Positions 26,836 to 33,949 of a stretch of DNA of 33,949 nt are shown piece by piece (position 1 is the stretch's first letter; the number at the start of each line of letters is the position of its first letter). The stretch is taken from NCBI RefSeq assembly GCF_014651955.1, contig NZ_BMXW01000028.1, positions 1-33,949 on the forward strand, written 5' to 3'. Made by a program: the position numbers and the translations under genes. The notes under the pieces were generated by a model. That model ran no database searches. It was not told where the DNA came from and saw only the letters and a program-made list of their open reading frames with translations. The stretch is from Shewanella fodinae. Lineage in GTDB: Bacteria > Pseudomonadota > Gammaproteobacteria > Enterobacterales > Shewanellaceae.

Positions 26836-29481
26836 ATGGAACAAACGACAGATATGTATGCCGCGCTACGGGCCAATGTCAGTAAGCTGGGGCAAATCCT
26901 TGGCGATACCATGCGTGATCATCTAGGCGAGCCTTTTTTAGAGAAGGTTGAACAAATCCGGCAATTGGCCAAGCGCTCTCGGAATGGTGACAGCGCCGCC
27001 CGGACACAGATGCTAGCACTGCTGAACGCATTGCCTGACGATGAGTTGGTTCCGGTTGCCAAAGCCTTTAACCAGTTTCTCAATCTGGCCAACATCGCCG
27101 AGCAGTTTCACACCATCAGCCGCAATTGTGATGAATTGGTATGTGTGCCTGATCCGGTTGATTTGTTACTCGGGCGTATGCTCAATGGACCTATTGATCA
27201 GCAGCAGATGCTCAACTGCCTGAAAACCATGGATATCGATCTGGTGCTAACGGCACATCCCACCGAGATCTCACGGCGCACACTGATCCAGAAATATGCG
27301 GCAGTCGTTGATTGTCTGGCAGCCCTGGAGAACGACAAACTCGGCCAACGAGAGATGAAACAGCTAACGTTGCGACTGCGACAACTGGTATCACAAATCT
27401 GGCATACCAACGAAATCCGCAGTATCCGGCCAACGCCGGTTGATGAAGCCCGCTGGGGGCTGGCAACGATAGAAGCTTCGCTGTGGCAAGCGGTGCCTGA
27501 TTTTCTGCGACAACTCAATGATCAGATAGAAGAACGCACCGGGAAACAGCTTCCCATTGATATCGCGCCAGTGCGATTTTCCAGCTGGATGGGGGGCGAT
27601 CGCGATGGCAACCCGTTTGTTACCGCCACAGTGACACAGGAAGTCCTAGACCGCAATCGCCATGCGGCCGCAAGGCTGCATCTGAAAGATATTGTTGAGT
27701 TAGTGGCTGAGCTGTCAATGGAAGATGCCAATGCTGAACTGATGGCATATACCCACAACAGCCGTGAGCCTTATCGTGATGTACTGCGGGATCTGCGGCA
27801 GAAACTGCGCAACACCATCGACTTTCTTAATGCCCGCATTGAAGGCCACCAACCAGAAGTGGACTACCACAGCATTATCTGGCAAGAAGAAGATTTACAA
27901 GCACCACTGATGCTGCTGTATCGCAGCTTATGTGATTGCGGAATGCGGCTGATAGCCAACGGTCTATTGTTGGATATGCTGCGACGCCTTGCCTGCTTTG
28001 GCATCCACATGCTCAGATTGGATATTCGCCAAGACGCCGCCAGACATGCCGAAGTGTTGGGCGAACTTACCCGTTACCTAGGCATTGGTGACTATGCCCA
28101 TTGGGGAGAGTCGGAGAAACAGGCATTTCTGCTGAAGGAACTCACTAACCGTCGGCCACTGCTTCCCGTCAACTGGCAACCATCGGACAATGTTGCCGAA
28201 GTGCTGGCAACTTGTCGATTGATCGCCCAACAACCGGCGAAAGCGTTGGGCTCATACGTCATATCTATGGCGGGCAAACCTTCTGACGTGCTGGCGGTAC
28301 TACTGCTGTTAAAGGAAACCGGTTGTCCACATCCCATGCGAGTAGTACCGCTATTTGAAACCTTGGATGATTTGAACCATGCCGCCAGTTGTATAACAGC
28401 GCTGCTGAATATCGACTGGTATCGCGACTACACCAAAGGTACACAAGAAGTAATGATCGGTTACTCCGATTCCGCCAAAGATGCCGGGGTGATGGCGGCG
28501 GCGTGGGCACAATATCGGGCCCAGGAGCAGTTAGTAGCTGTCTGCCGTAATGCCGACGTCAAATTGATCCTGTTCCACGGTCGAGGTGGCACGGTGGGCC
28601 GCGGCGGAGCACCAGCCCATGATGCCATTCTGTCGCAACCGCCAGGCTCCGTTGATGGCCGCATTCGGGTGACAGAACAAGGAGAGATGATCCGCTTTAA
28701 ATTCGGTTTGCCCAAGCAGGCCGTGCAATCGCTGGCGCTCTATACCTCAGCGGTTATGGAAGCTACCTTGCTACCACCACCTGAACCCAAACCACAATGG
28801 CGTGAATGCATGGAGCGAATTGCCGCCGATTCGGTAACGGCTTACCGTAAAGTGGTGCGTGAAGACCCAGACTTTGTTGCCTATTTCCGGGCAGCCACTC
28901 CCGAAGTGGAACTCGGCAAGCTCCCCCTTGGCAGTCGCCCAGCTAAACGTCGTGTCGATGGTGGTATTGAGAGCCTGCGGGCTATCCCGTGGATCTTTGC
29001 CTGGTCACAAAATCGCTTGATGTTACCTGCCTGGCTCGGTGCGGGAGAATCACTGCAAGCCGCAATCGATCGTGGTGAAAAGAACTTGCTGCAGGAGATG
29101 GAGCAACACTGGCCATTTTTCCGTACCCGGATCTCGATGATGGAAATGGTCTACGCCAAAGCTGAACCCAATCTGGCGCGTTATTATGAAACCTGCTTGG
29201 TGCCACCGACACTACATCACCTGGGCGAGGACCTGATAAACCGGCTGCAACTGGGTATAAAAGTGGTACTAGAACTCACGGGTAGCGATACGCTGATGGC
29301 ACATACACCGTGGAATCGTGAGTCCATCAAGCTACGTAACCCCTATATCGACCCGTTGAATTTCTTGCAGGCAGAACTGTTAGCGCGTACACGTAAAGAG
29401 CAGCAGACATCTACCACACTGGAACTCGCCTTGATGCTAACCATTGCGGGTGTCGCCGCCGGGATGAGGAACACAGGTTGA
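26836..29481 (+). CDS. ppc: Phosphoenolpyruvate carboxylase
   Basis: Anaplerotic enzyme making oxaloacetate from phosphoenolpyruvate and bicarbonate; oxaloacetate feeds aspartate, which argG uses. 881 residues (E. coli 883). Catalytic motifs are VLTAHPTE with His141, the [10 protein letters not shown] block around 545, and [14 protein letters not shown] around 578-591. The C terminus ends in MRNTG, the conserved tail with the allosteric/active-site Asn. The ATG at 26836 is preferred to that at 26824 because GGGAG lies 7 bases upstream. It shares one base with the following lipoprotein gene (TGATG), so the two are probably translationally coupled. Confidence 0.97.
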   Translation: MEQTTDMYAALRANVSKLGQILGDTMRDHLGEPFLEKVEQIRQLAKRSRNGDSAARTQMLALLNALPDDELVPVAKAFNQFLNLANIAEQFHTISRNCDELVCVPDPVDLLLGRMLNGPIDQQQMLNCLKTMDIDLVLTAHPTEISRRTLIQKYAAVVDCLAALENDKLGQREMKQLTLRLRQLVSQIWHTNEIRSIRPTPVDEARWGLATIEASLWQAVPDFLRQLNDQIEERTGKQLPIDIAPVRFSSWMGGDRDGNPFVTATVTQEVLDRNRHAAARLHLKDIVELVAELSMEDANAELMAYTHNSREPYRDVLRDLRQKLRNTIDFLNARIEGHQPEVDYHSIIWQEEDLQAPLMLLYRSLCDCGMRLIANGLLLDMLRRLACFGIHMLRLDIRQDAARHAEVLGELTRYLGIGDYAHWGESEKQAFLLKELTNRRPLLPVNWQPSDNVAEVLATCRLIAQQPAKALGSYVISMAGKPSDVLAVLLLLKETGCPHPMRVVPLFETLDDLNHAASCITALLNIDWYRDYTKGTQEVMIGYSDSAKDAGVMAAAWAQYRAQEQLVAVCRNADVKLILFHGRGGTVGRGGAPAHDAILSQPPGSVDGRIRVTEQGEMIRFKFGLPKQAVQSLALYTSAVMEATLLPPPEPKPQWRECMERIAADSVTAYRKVVREDPDFVAYFRAATPEVELGKLPLGSRPAKRRVDGGIESLRAIPWIFAWSQNRLMLPAWLGAGESLQAAIDRGEKNLLQEMEQHWPFFRTRISMMEMVYAKAEPNLARYYETCLVPPTLHHLGEDLINRLQLGIKVVLELTGSDTLMAHTPWNRESIKLRNPYIDPLNFLQAELLARTRKEQQTSTTLELALMLTIAGVAAGMRNTG

Positions 29482-30014
29482 TGAAATACTTACTATTATT
29501 AATCGCAACTCTGTACCTAGGTGGGTGTGCCAGTCAGTACAGCATCAGCGAACAACAAGTCGAGCACTATCTCAACGATAAACTCGCCAAACCGTATCAG
29601 GTAAAAGAGGGATCGTCGGCGCTGTCGCTGGGTTTTAGCAGCGTCTCGGTCACCCTTGGGGCAAAGCCGGGGGTCATGGCGGTAACGGCCTCGGCAGAAA
29701 TGAAAATTGCCACGCCCATCATCCCCATTAAAGCGGAGTTACAGGCAGTATTTGAGGCGAAGCCCGTATATGACCACACCAGTCATAGTGTATTTCTCAA
29801 AGATCTGCAACTGGTACAGTTGACCTCAACACCGGCAAAGCTACAACGCTTACTCGGCGGAGTGACCCCTCAATTAATGGATATGGCAAGGACGTTGCTG
29901 GAAAACCAGCCAGTTTATGTATTGAATACTCACAACAGCACCCAGGCAAAACTGGCTGAAATAACCAAAGACATCAAAGTAGAGCGAGGCGAACTGGTGT
30001 TACAGTTTGAGTAG
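29481..30014 (+). CDS. YceB-like (DUF1439) lipoprotein
   Basis: The 177-residue product has a signal peptide ending in a lipobox, LGGC, with Cys16 lipidated, so it is anchored in the envelope. The mature part has the DUF1439/YceB pattern: SISEQQVEHYLNDKL near 19-33, beta strands with a SVTLGAKPGVMAVTA segment (about 56-70), and a FLKDLQLVQL stretch near 110-119. The YceB fold resembles lipid-binding tubular proteins; the function is unknown. The start ATG overlaps the ppc stop codon. A TTG three bases earlier is less likely. The stop lies in a palindrome shared with the region downstream of cinA. Confidence 0.85.
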   Translation: MKYLLLLIATLYLGGCASQYSISEQQVEHYLNDKLAKPYQVKEGSSALSLGFSSVSVTLGAKPGVMAVTASAEMKIATPIIPIKAELQAVFEAKPVYDHTSHSVFLKDLQLVQLTSTPAKLQRLLGGVTPQLMDMARTLLENQPVYVLNTHNSTQAKLAEITKDIKVERGELVLQFE

Positions 30015-30046
30015 TCATCCAATCACCATTTGATAGTGACTACTCA
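30008..30046. repeat. Perfect inverted repeat between convergent genes
   Basis: TGAGTAGTCA (30008-30017) and its exact complement TGACTACTCA (30037-30046), 19-base loop. It overlaps the last codon and stop of the lipoprotein gene and lies just past the end of cinA. A third direct copy, GAGTAGTCA, occurs at 30081-30089 inside cinA. The stem is AT-balanced and without a U tract, so it is at best a weak bidirectional terminator. Confidence 0.45.
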
Positions 30047-30055
30047 CACGCAGCA

Positions 30056-31330
30056 TCACTTTGGATAGCGCTGAATGAAGGAGTAGTCAACAATGACCGC
30101 TTCATTCAGCAATTCCCGCCGCAACATGTCATACGCCACCGCAGAACTGATACTGCGTACCAGTTCTCGCGAGCGGCCAGCGAGCAGGATCATCTGGCTA
30201 TATACTGCATTACGGGTCGCCAGAGCGATGGCAACGGTTCCCACCGGTTTTTCTGTAGTGCCACCATCAGGCCCGGCAATACCACTGGTTGCCAAGGCAA
30301 AATCGCTGCCAAGCAACTCACGGGCACCGCGCGCCATCTCTTCCACCACCGGGATAGATACGGCGCCGTAGTCATCGAGCGTCTGCGGCTTAACACCAAG
30401 AACCCGCACTTTGCTTTCGTTGGAATAAGTGACCAACCCCTGATGTAAATATGAGGAGCTTCCTGGGAAGGCAACCAACTGACTGGTGATCATGCCGCCA
30501 GTGCAAGACTCCGCCACACTGAGACTCAATCCAGATTGATATAAGCGCTGATGGATCTCCTCCGCCAGTGATTGACGATTTTCCGCCACGACAGCCGTTC
30601 CCAAGGCTTGCTTAACCTCTGCCGTCACCGCGGCAAGTTGTGCAATGGCAGCCGCTCCTCTGGCAAAAATCTTAATCTCGATGTGAGGCATCGATGAACG
30701 GTAACCAAGAGTAATTCCGCCCGGCAAACTCAGAGGTTCCAGCTTTGCCGCCAGTGACGATTCGCCATGCCCAATCGTCAGCAGTTTCTCTACGGCAATA
30801 TCGGATTGAATAGCAAATTCATCGCGGATAAACGGTAGGAACTGCTCCTGTACCATATGTTTTAATTCAAAGGGCACCCCCGGCGTAAAGAACAGCCAAG
30901 CGCGGTTGAGTTTAACGCGGAATCCGCAAGCAGTACCCACCGGATTATCAACCATAATGGCCGATGCAGGTAATAGTGCCTGCTTAAGGTTGTTAGCAGG
31001 CATAGGACGATTATTGCGCGCAAACCAGTCGGTGATGCGCTGACGCCATATTGGGTTTTCTACCAAAGGTTCTTCTTTGGCTCGGGCCATCGCTTCTGCA
31101 GACAGATCATCCGACGTCGGCCCTAAGCCACCATTTACTAGAATCACATCGGCTTGCATGCTGCGCTCACGGAAAACGGCAATCAAATCATCCATACGGT
31201 CGCCTACCGTCACCCGGCGTTGCACTTCTATACCGTGCTCCATCATCAGATTGGCAAACCAGGCGGCATTGGTGTCCACTATCTGTCCAGAGAGCACCTC
31301 TTCACCGGTACAAATCATCTCCAATTTCAT
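30056..31330 (-). CDS. cinA: CinA: competence/damage-inducible family protein with NMN amidohydrolase domain
   Basis: Full-length two-domain CinA of 424 residues. The N-terminal MoaB/MogA-like domain (about 1-170) carries [12 protein letters not shown] (10-21) and [10 protein letters not shown] (65-74) and in studied homologues hydrolyses ADP-ribose or similar nucleotides. The C-terminal PncC domain (about 255-415) carries SVAESCTGG and [10 protein letters not shown] and deamidates nicotinamide mononucleotide in NAD recycling. E. coli PncC proper has only the C-terminal half, so this is the longer form. Convergent with the lipoprotein gene; upstream are the aegA terminator and 145 bases. Confidence 0.93.
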   Translation of the reverse strand: MKLEMICTGEEVLSGQIVDTNAAWFANLMMEHGIEVQRRVTVGDRMDDLIAVFRERSMQADVILVNGGLGPTSDDLSAEAMARAKEEPLVENPIWRQRITDWFARNNRPMPANNLKQALLPASAIMVDNPVGTACGFRVKLNRAWLFFTPGVPFELKHMVQEQFLPFIRDEFAIQSDIAVEKLLTIGHGESSLAAKLEPLSLPGGITLGYRSSMPHIEIKIFARGAAAIAQLAAVTAEVKQALGTAVVAENRQSLAEEIHQRLYQSGLSLSVAESCTGGMITSQLVAFPGSSSYLHQGLVTYSNESKVRVLGVKPQTLDDYGAVSIPVVEEMARGARELLGSDFALATSGIAGPDGGTTEKPVGTVAIALATRNAVYSQMILLAGRSRELVRSISSAVAYDMLRRELLNEAVIVDYSFIQRYPK

Positions 31331-31438
31331 TAACGCACCTGTTCCTATTCAGCTCCTTCAACGTACACAAGATTACGCTAAATCAACAGATAAGGGTACG
31401 AAAAGGACGGATAAGAGCTGATAGCTGACAATAAAATT

Positions 31439-31464
31439 AAACAGCCCGTGGCTACGGGCTGTTT
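31439..31464 (-). terminator. Rho-independent terminator of aegA
   Basis: Perfect 11-bp stem AAACAGCCCGT/ACGGGCTGTTT (31439-31449 and 31454-31464) with a 4-base loop, 11 bases past the aegA stop. On the minus strand it runs into TTTAATTTTATT. It separates aegA from cinA, which is read in the same direction. Confidence 0.9.
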
Positions 31465-31475
31465 GAGGCTAAACA

Positions 31476-33449
31476 CTATTGAATTGGTGGAGCTGACTGC
31501 AGTTCTAATCCCAGCGAGGCAATAATCCCCAGCGCCGCTTTGCGACCGTCTGACATGGCGGTCACCACCAGATCAGCGCCACGGACAATATCGCCGCCAG
31601 CGAATATTTGGGGATGACTGGTTTGGCAAGGGAAGCGACTATTACGGGGTGCTTCTATCAGCCCCCATCGATTACATTTCACTTTAGCGGCTTCCAACCA
31701 AGGCATTGAGTGGGCACTGAAACCAAAAGCAATAATCAGCGCATCAGCTTCCAGCACAAATTCTGAGCCTGCAACCACCTGTGGTCGCCGCCGACCGCTA
31801 CTGTCAGGCTCGCCTAATTCGGTACGGATAAGGCCAATACCCGCAAAATGCCCTTGCGCATCTAGTTGGATAAACTGTGGTTGCACATTAAAGAGAAACT
31901 CAGCCCCTTCTTCGCGGGCATTCTTTACCTCTTTCTTGGAGCCGGGCATGTTAGCCTCATCGCGACGATAGGCACACGTCACAACAGCAGCCCCCTGCCG
32001 CAAAGATGTGCGCAGACAATCCATCGCAGTGTCCCCACCGCCTAATACCACCACCCTTTTCCCAGCAAGATTAATATAGGGTTCATCAACCAACGCAGGT
32101 AAACCCATCTCGTGCTTGGTATTGGCAATCAAAAAAGGTAACGCCTCATAGACGCCCGGGGCATCTTCATGCTCCAACCCCGCTTGCATCGACTGGTAAG
32201 TGCCAGTTCCCACAAACACTGCATCAAACTCATCTAGCAGTTGTTGCAATGAAATATCACGACCGACTTCGGTCTCCAGACGGAACTCGATCCCCATGTC
32301 AGCAAACAGCTGGTGGCGATTAATTAATACCTGCTTGTCCAGCTTGAAAGCCGGAATACCAAATGTCAGCATGCCGCCAATCTCGGGATGGCGATCAAAC
32401 ACCACGGCCTTTATACCGTTGCGGCTTAGAATATCTGCACATCCAAGGCCTGCAGGTCCGGCACCGATGACCGCAACCCGTTTGCCAGTAGCCTTCACAT
32501 GTTGCAGGTTAGGTTTCCAACCGTTAGCTAGCGCGGTATCAGTGATATAACGTTCCACATTTCCTATGGTGACCGCACCATATTTATCTTTCAGCGTGCA
32601 CGAACCTTCACACAAACGATCTTGCGGGCATACCCGGCCACAGACTTCCGGCAATGAACTGGTTTTATGGGACAGCTCTACTGCTTCATTTATGCGGCCT
32701 TGTTTTGCCAACTCCAATAACCTAGGAATATTGTTGTGTAGGGGACAAGTCCATTCACACACAGAGCGATCACTGCAACTCAGACAACGGTCGGCTTGAT
32801 CCTCCACCTGCTTGGTCGAAAAAGGCTGATAGGTTTCAACAAAGGTAGTTTTACGTAAGGCCAAAGGCGTTTTCAGTGCTTCCTGACGCGGCCGTTGAGG
32901 TAACGAGGCTAGAATTGGTGTCAACCGATGAATATGAGGAGAACCCAAATCATATGCTACGCCTGCACTGCGTAATTGCTTCTGCCGCCGTAAAGCAACT
33001 AACGCTTGATCGTCCAGCAATCGCAACGCTTTGGTCGGGCATGCTTGTACGCAAGCAGGTCCCTGTTCACTGTCATGGCATAAGTCACACTTGTGAGCAT
33101 AAGCTTTAACTTCAGTGCCATTAGTTTCTTCATAAACCATATTGATGGCACCAAACGGACAGGCCAGCACACAGCTTTTACAGCCAATACATTTATCTTG
33201 CTGCAGTTGGATACTACCATCCTGACGCGACAGCGCTCGCACTGGGCACGCATTAGCACAAGGCGCATCCTCACAATGCCGACAGACAGCGGCTGAGATC
33301 CGCGACGCCCCTCTGACAACTTTAATTCGAGGGTGGAATGCTTCAGCACTATCGGGATAACGCCCGCCGTTATGCGACAAGACACAGGCAATCTCACAGG
33401 CCCGGCAACCAATACAATCATTGCCGTTGGCGATAACAAACTGATTCAT
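31476..33449 (-). CDS. aegA: AegA-type oxidoreductase: ferredoxin-like domain fused to a glutamate-synthase-small-subunit-like flavoprotein
   Basis: 657 residues, matching E. coli AegA (659), which with YgfT has been linked to formate-dependent urate breakdown under low oxygen. An HycB-like N-terminal part (1-140) holds four cysteine clusters for [4Fe-4S] centres: Cys12/15/18/22, CRHCEDAPCANAC near 60-72, CIGCKSCVLAC near 91-101, and CDLC with its distal Cys pair near 123-139. A GltD-like part follows, with CLSCSDRSVCEWTC near 223-236, FAD-binding GAGPAGLGC near 330-338, and NAD(P)-binding GGGDTAMDC near 472-480. Cytoplasmic electron transfer between a pyridine nucleotide and an Fe-S partner is expected. 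The physiological substrate here is unknown; no formate or purine genes are in view. Confidence 0.88.
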   Translation of the reverse strand: MNQFVIANGNDCIGCRACEIACVLSHNGGRYPDSAEAFHPRIKVVRGASRISAAVCRHCEDAPCANACPVRALSRQDGSIQLQQDKCIGCKSCVLACPFGAINMVYEETNGTEVKAYAHKCDLCHDSEQGPACVQACPTKALRLLDDQALVALRRQKQLRSAGVAYDLGSPHIHRLTPILASLPQRPRQEALKTPLALRKTTFVETYQPFSTKQVEDQADRCLSCSDRSVCEWTCPLHNNIPRLLELAKQGRINEAVELSHKTSSLPEVCGRVCPQDRLCEGSCTLKDKYGAVTIGNVERYITDTALANGWKPNLQHVKATGKRVAVIGAGPAGLGCADILSRNGIKAVVFDRHPEIGGMLTFGIPAFKLDKQVLINRHQLFADMGIEFRLETEVGRDISLQQLLDEFDAVFVGTGTYQSMQAGLEHEDAPGVYEALPFLIANTKHEMGLPALVDEPYINLAGKRVVVLGGGDTAMDCLRTSLRQGAAVVTCAYRRDEANMPGSKKEVKNAREEGAEFLFNVQPQFIQLDAQGHFAGIGLIRTELGEPDSSGRRRPQVVAGSEFVLEADALIIAFGFSAHSMPWLEAAKVKCNRWGLIEAPRNSRFPCQTSHPQIFAGGDIVRGADLVVTAMSDGRKAALGIIASLGLELQSAPPIQ

Positions 33450-33823
33450 TAGAACTCCCCAATAGAACTGCTAAGCACCTCAGGCAAATATCCGTTCCCC
33501 AACAGTATTCACCTGAAACAGCGCAACAAGCTGTTGCACATTTGAATATTCTAACCTGCTAAACTGGATTGAAAACTTGATGCCGGACAGGAACCTGGCG
33601 GTTGGGGGCGCGATAAAAGCACAGAAAAGCACTCATCCGATGACATAAACGCAATCGGATCGGAGTTATAACGAGGGAAGAGATAGCAATTTAAACTGAT
33701 AATCTTGCTGCGAAGTTCTACAGAAAACAAATGGCGAATATCGCAGTTTTCCGCAGTATTAGAAAACGAAACATGGCACCTAAGCAGTTATAGAGTTATT
33801 GATAACGAAAAGGAATTTCAGAG
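33450..33823. other. Intergenic region between aegA and tRNA-Asp, no gene seen
   Basis: About 375 bases upstream of aegA with no credible reading frame on either strand; the longest ATG frames are around 20 codons with no ribosome-binding site. It must contain the aegA promoter, which I cannot place confidently. The only clear structure is a palindrome GCAACA-AGC-TGTTGC (33523-33537), 74 bases before the aegA start, which could be an operator. I see no good FNR-type TTGAT-N4-ATCAA site. Confidence 0.6.
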
Positions 33824-33857
33824 ATAAAAAGCAAAAAGCCTCGTCTGTTGACGAGGC
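33824..33857 (-). terminator. Rho-independent terminator of tRNA-Asp
   Basis: Perfect 8-bp stem GCCTCGTC/GACGAGGC (33838-33845 and 33850-33857) with a 4-base loop. On the minus strand it is followed by TTTTTGCTTTTTATC. It lies 11 bases past the tRNA 3' end and therefore ends the tRNA transcript. Confidence 0.93.
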
Positions 33858-33868
33858 CTTGCTATTAG

Positions 33869-33945
33869 TGGCGGGATGGACGGGACTCGAACCCGCGACC
33901 CCCGGCGTGACAGGCCGGTATTCTAACCAACTGAACTACCACCCC
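33869..33945 (-). tRNA. tRNA-Asp (anticodon GUC)
   Basis: 77-nt cloverleaf on the minus strand: acceptor stem GGGGTGG/CCATCCC with one G-U pair, D arm GTTCAGTTGGTTAGAAT, anticodon arm CCGGCCTGTCACGCCGG with anticodon GTC at 33909-33911, T arm GCGGGTTCGAGTCCCG, discriminator G and encoded CCA. It agrees closely with E. coli tRNA-Asp. Its promoter, or any upstream tRNA genes in the same transcript, lies beyond the window edge four bases away. Confidence 0.98.
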
Positions 33946-33949
33946 ACTG

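Noticed and set aside
33541..33600. FNR-like site upstream of aegA
   Set aside because: TTGAAAACTTGAT near 33569-33581 has two same-direction half-site-like words and is not the TTGAT-N4-ATCAA palindrome.
33450..33830. Possible small gene or RNA upstream of aegA
   Set aside because: Only very short frames without ribosome-binding sites and no strong promoter-terminator pair were found; the one terminator nearby belongs to tRNA-Asp.

Overview
The window is chromosomal DNA from a gammaproteobacterium, most likely Shewanella or a close relative. The reasons are roughly balanced base composition, close matches to gammaproteobacterial housekeeping families, and several conserved gene blocks: rsmI/lpoA-yraN-diaA-dolP, pilMNOPQ, aroK-aroB-damX-dam plus rpe-gph-trpS, and argE facing argCBFGH next to ppc. 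The genus is inferred from gene order and protein character, not from a search.

Layout. 1-121: start of an IS110-family insertion sequence (minus strand) next to rnpB (RNase P RNA, 151-509, minus). 554-4984: rsmI (minus) diverges from lpoA-yraN-diaA-dolP (plus; peptidoglycan-synthase activator, nuclease-fold protein, replication-initiation/SIS protein, outer-membrane lipoprotein). A bidirectional terminator at 5003-5042 separates these from trpS, gph and rpe (minus). A small uncharacterised membrane-anchored protein (7627-7986, plus) sits between rpe and dam. 8023-12019: dam, damX, aroB, aroK (minus; DNA methylation, division, shikimate pathway). 12232-17100: pilQ, pilP, pilO, pilN, pilM (minus; type IV pilus alignment complex and secretin). 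17284-19854: mrcA/ponA (plus), divergent from the pilus genes. 19917-25323: argH, argG, argF, argB, argC (minus), divergent from argE (25579-26730, plus). With argA and argD, which are not in the window, these form the linear arginine pathway. 26836-30014: ppc translationally linked to a YceB/DUF1439-type lipoprotein gene. 30056-33449: cinA and aegA (both minus). The window ends in a tRNA-Asp gene (33869-33945, minus) with its terminator.

Almost everything here is core metabolism and envelope biology. I see no CRISPR array, prophage, toxin-antitoxin pair or defence island, and no convincing new multi-gene system. The points most worth a second look are: (i) the IS110 element abutting the rnpB terminator hairpin, with its transposase ribosome-binding site inside a strong inverted repeat; (ii) a DiaA-position SIS protein that keeps the GmhA-type catalytic Glu and His; (iii) the small two-cysteine membrane protein between rpe and dam; and (iv) a terminator-like hairpin inside the arg operon between argG and argH.
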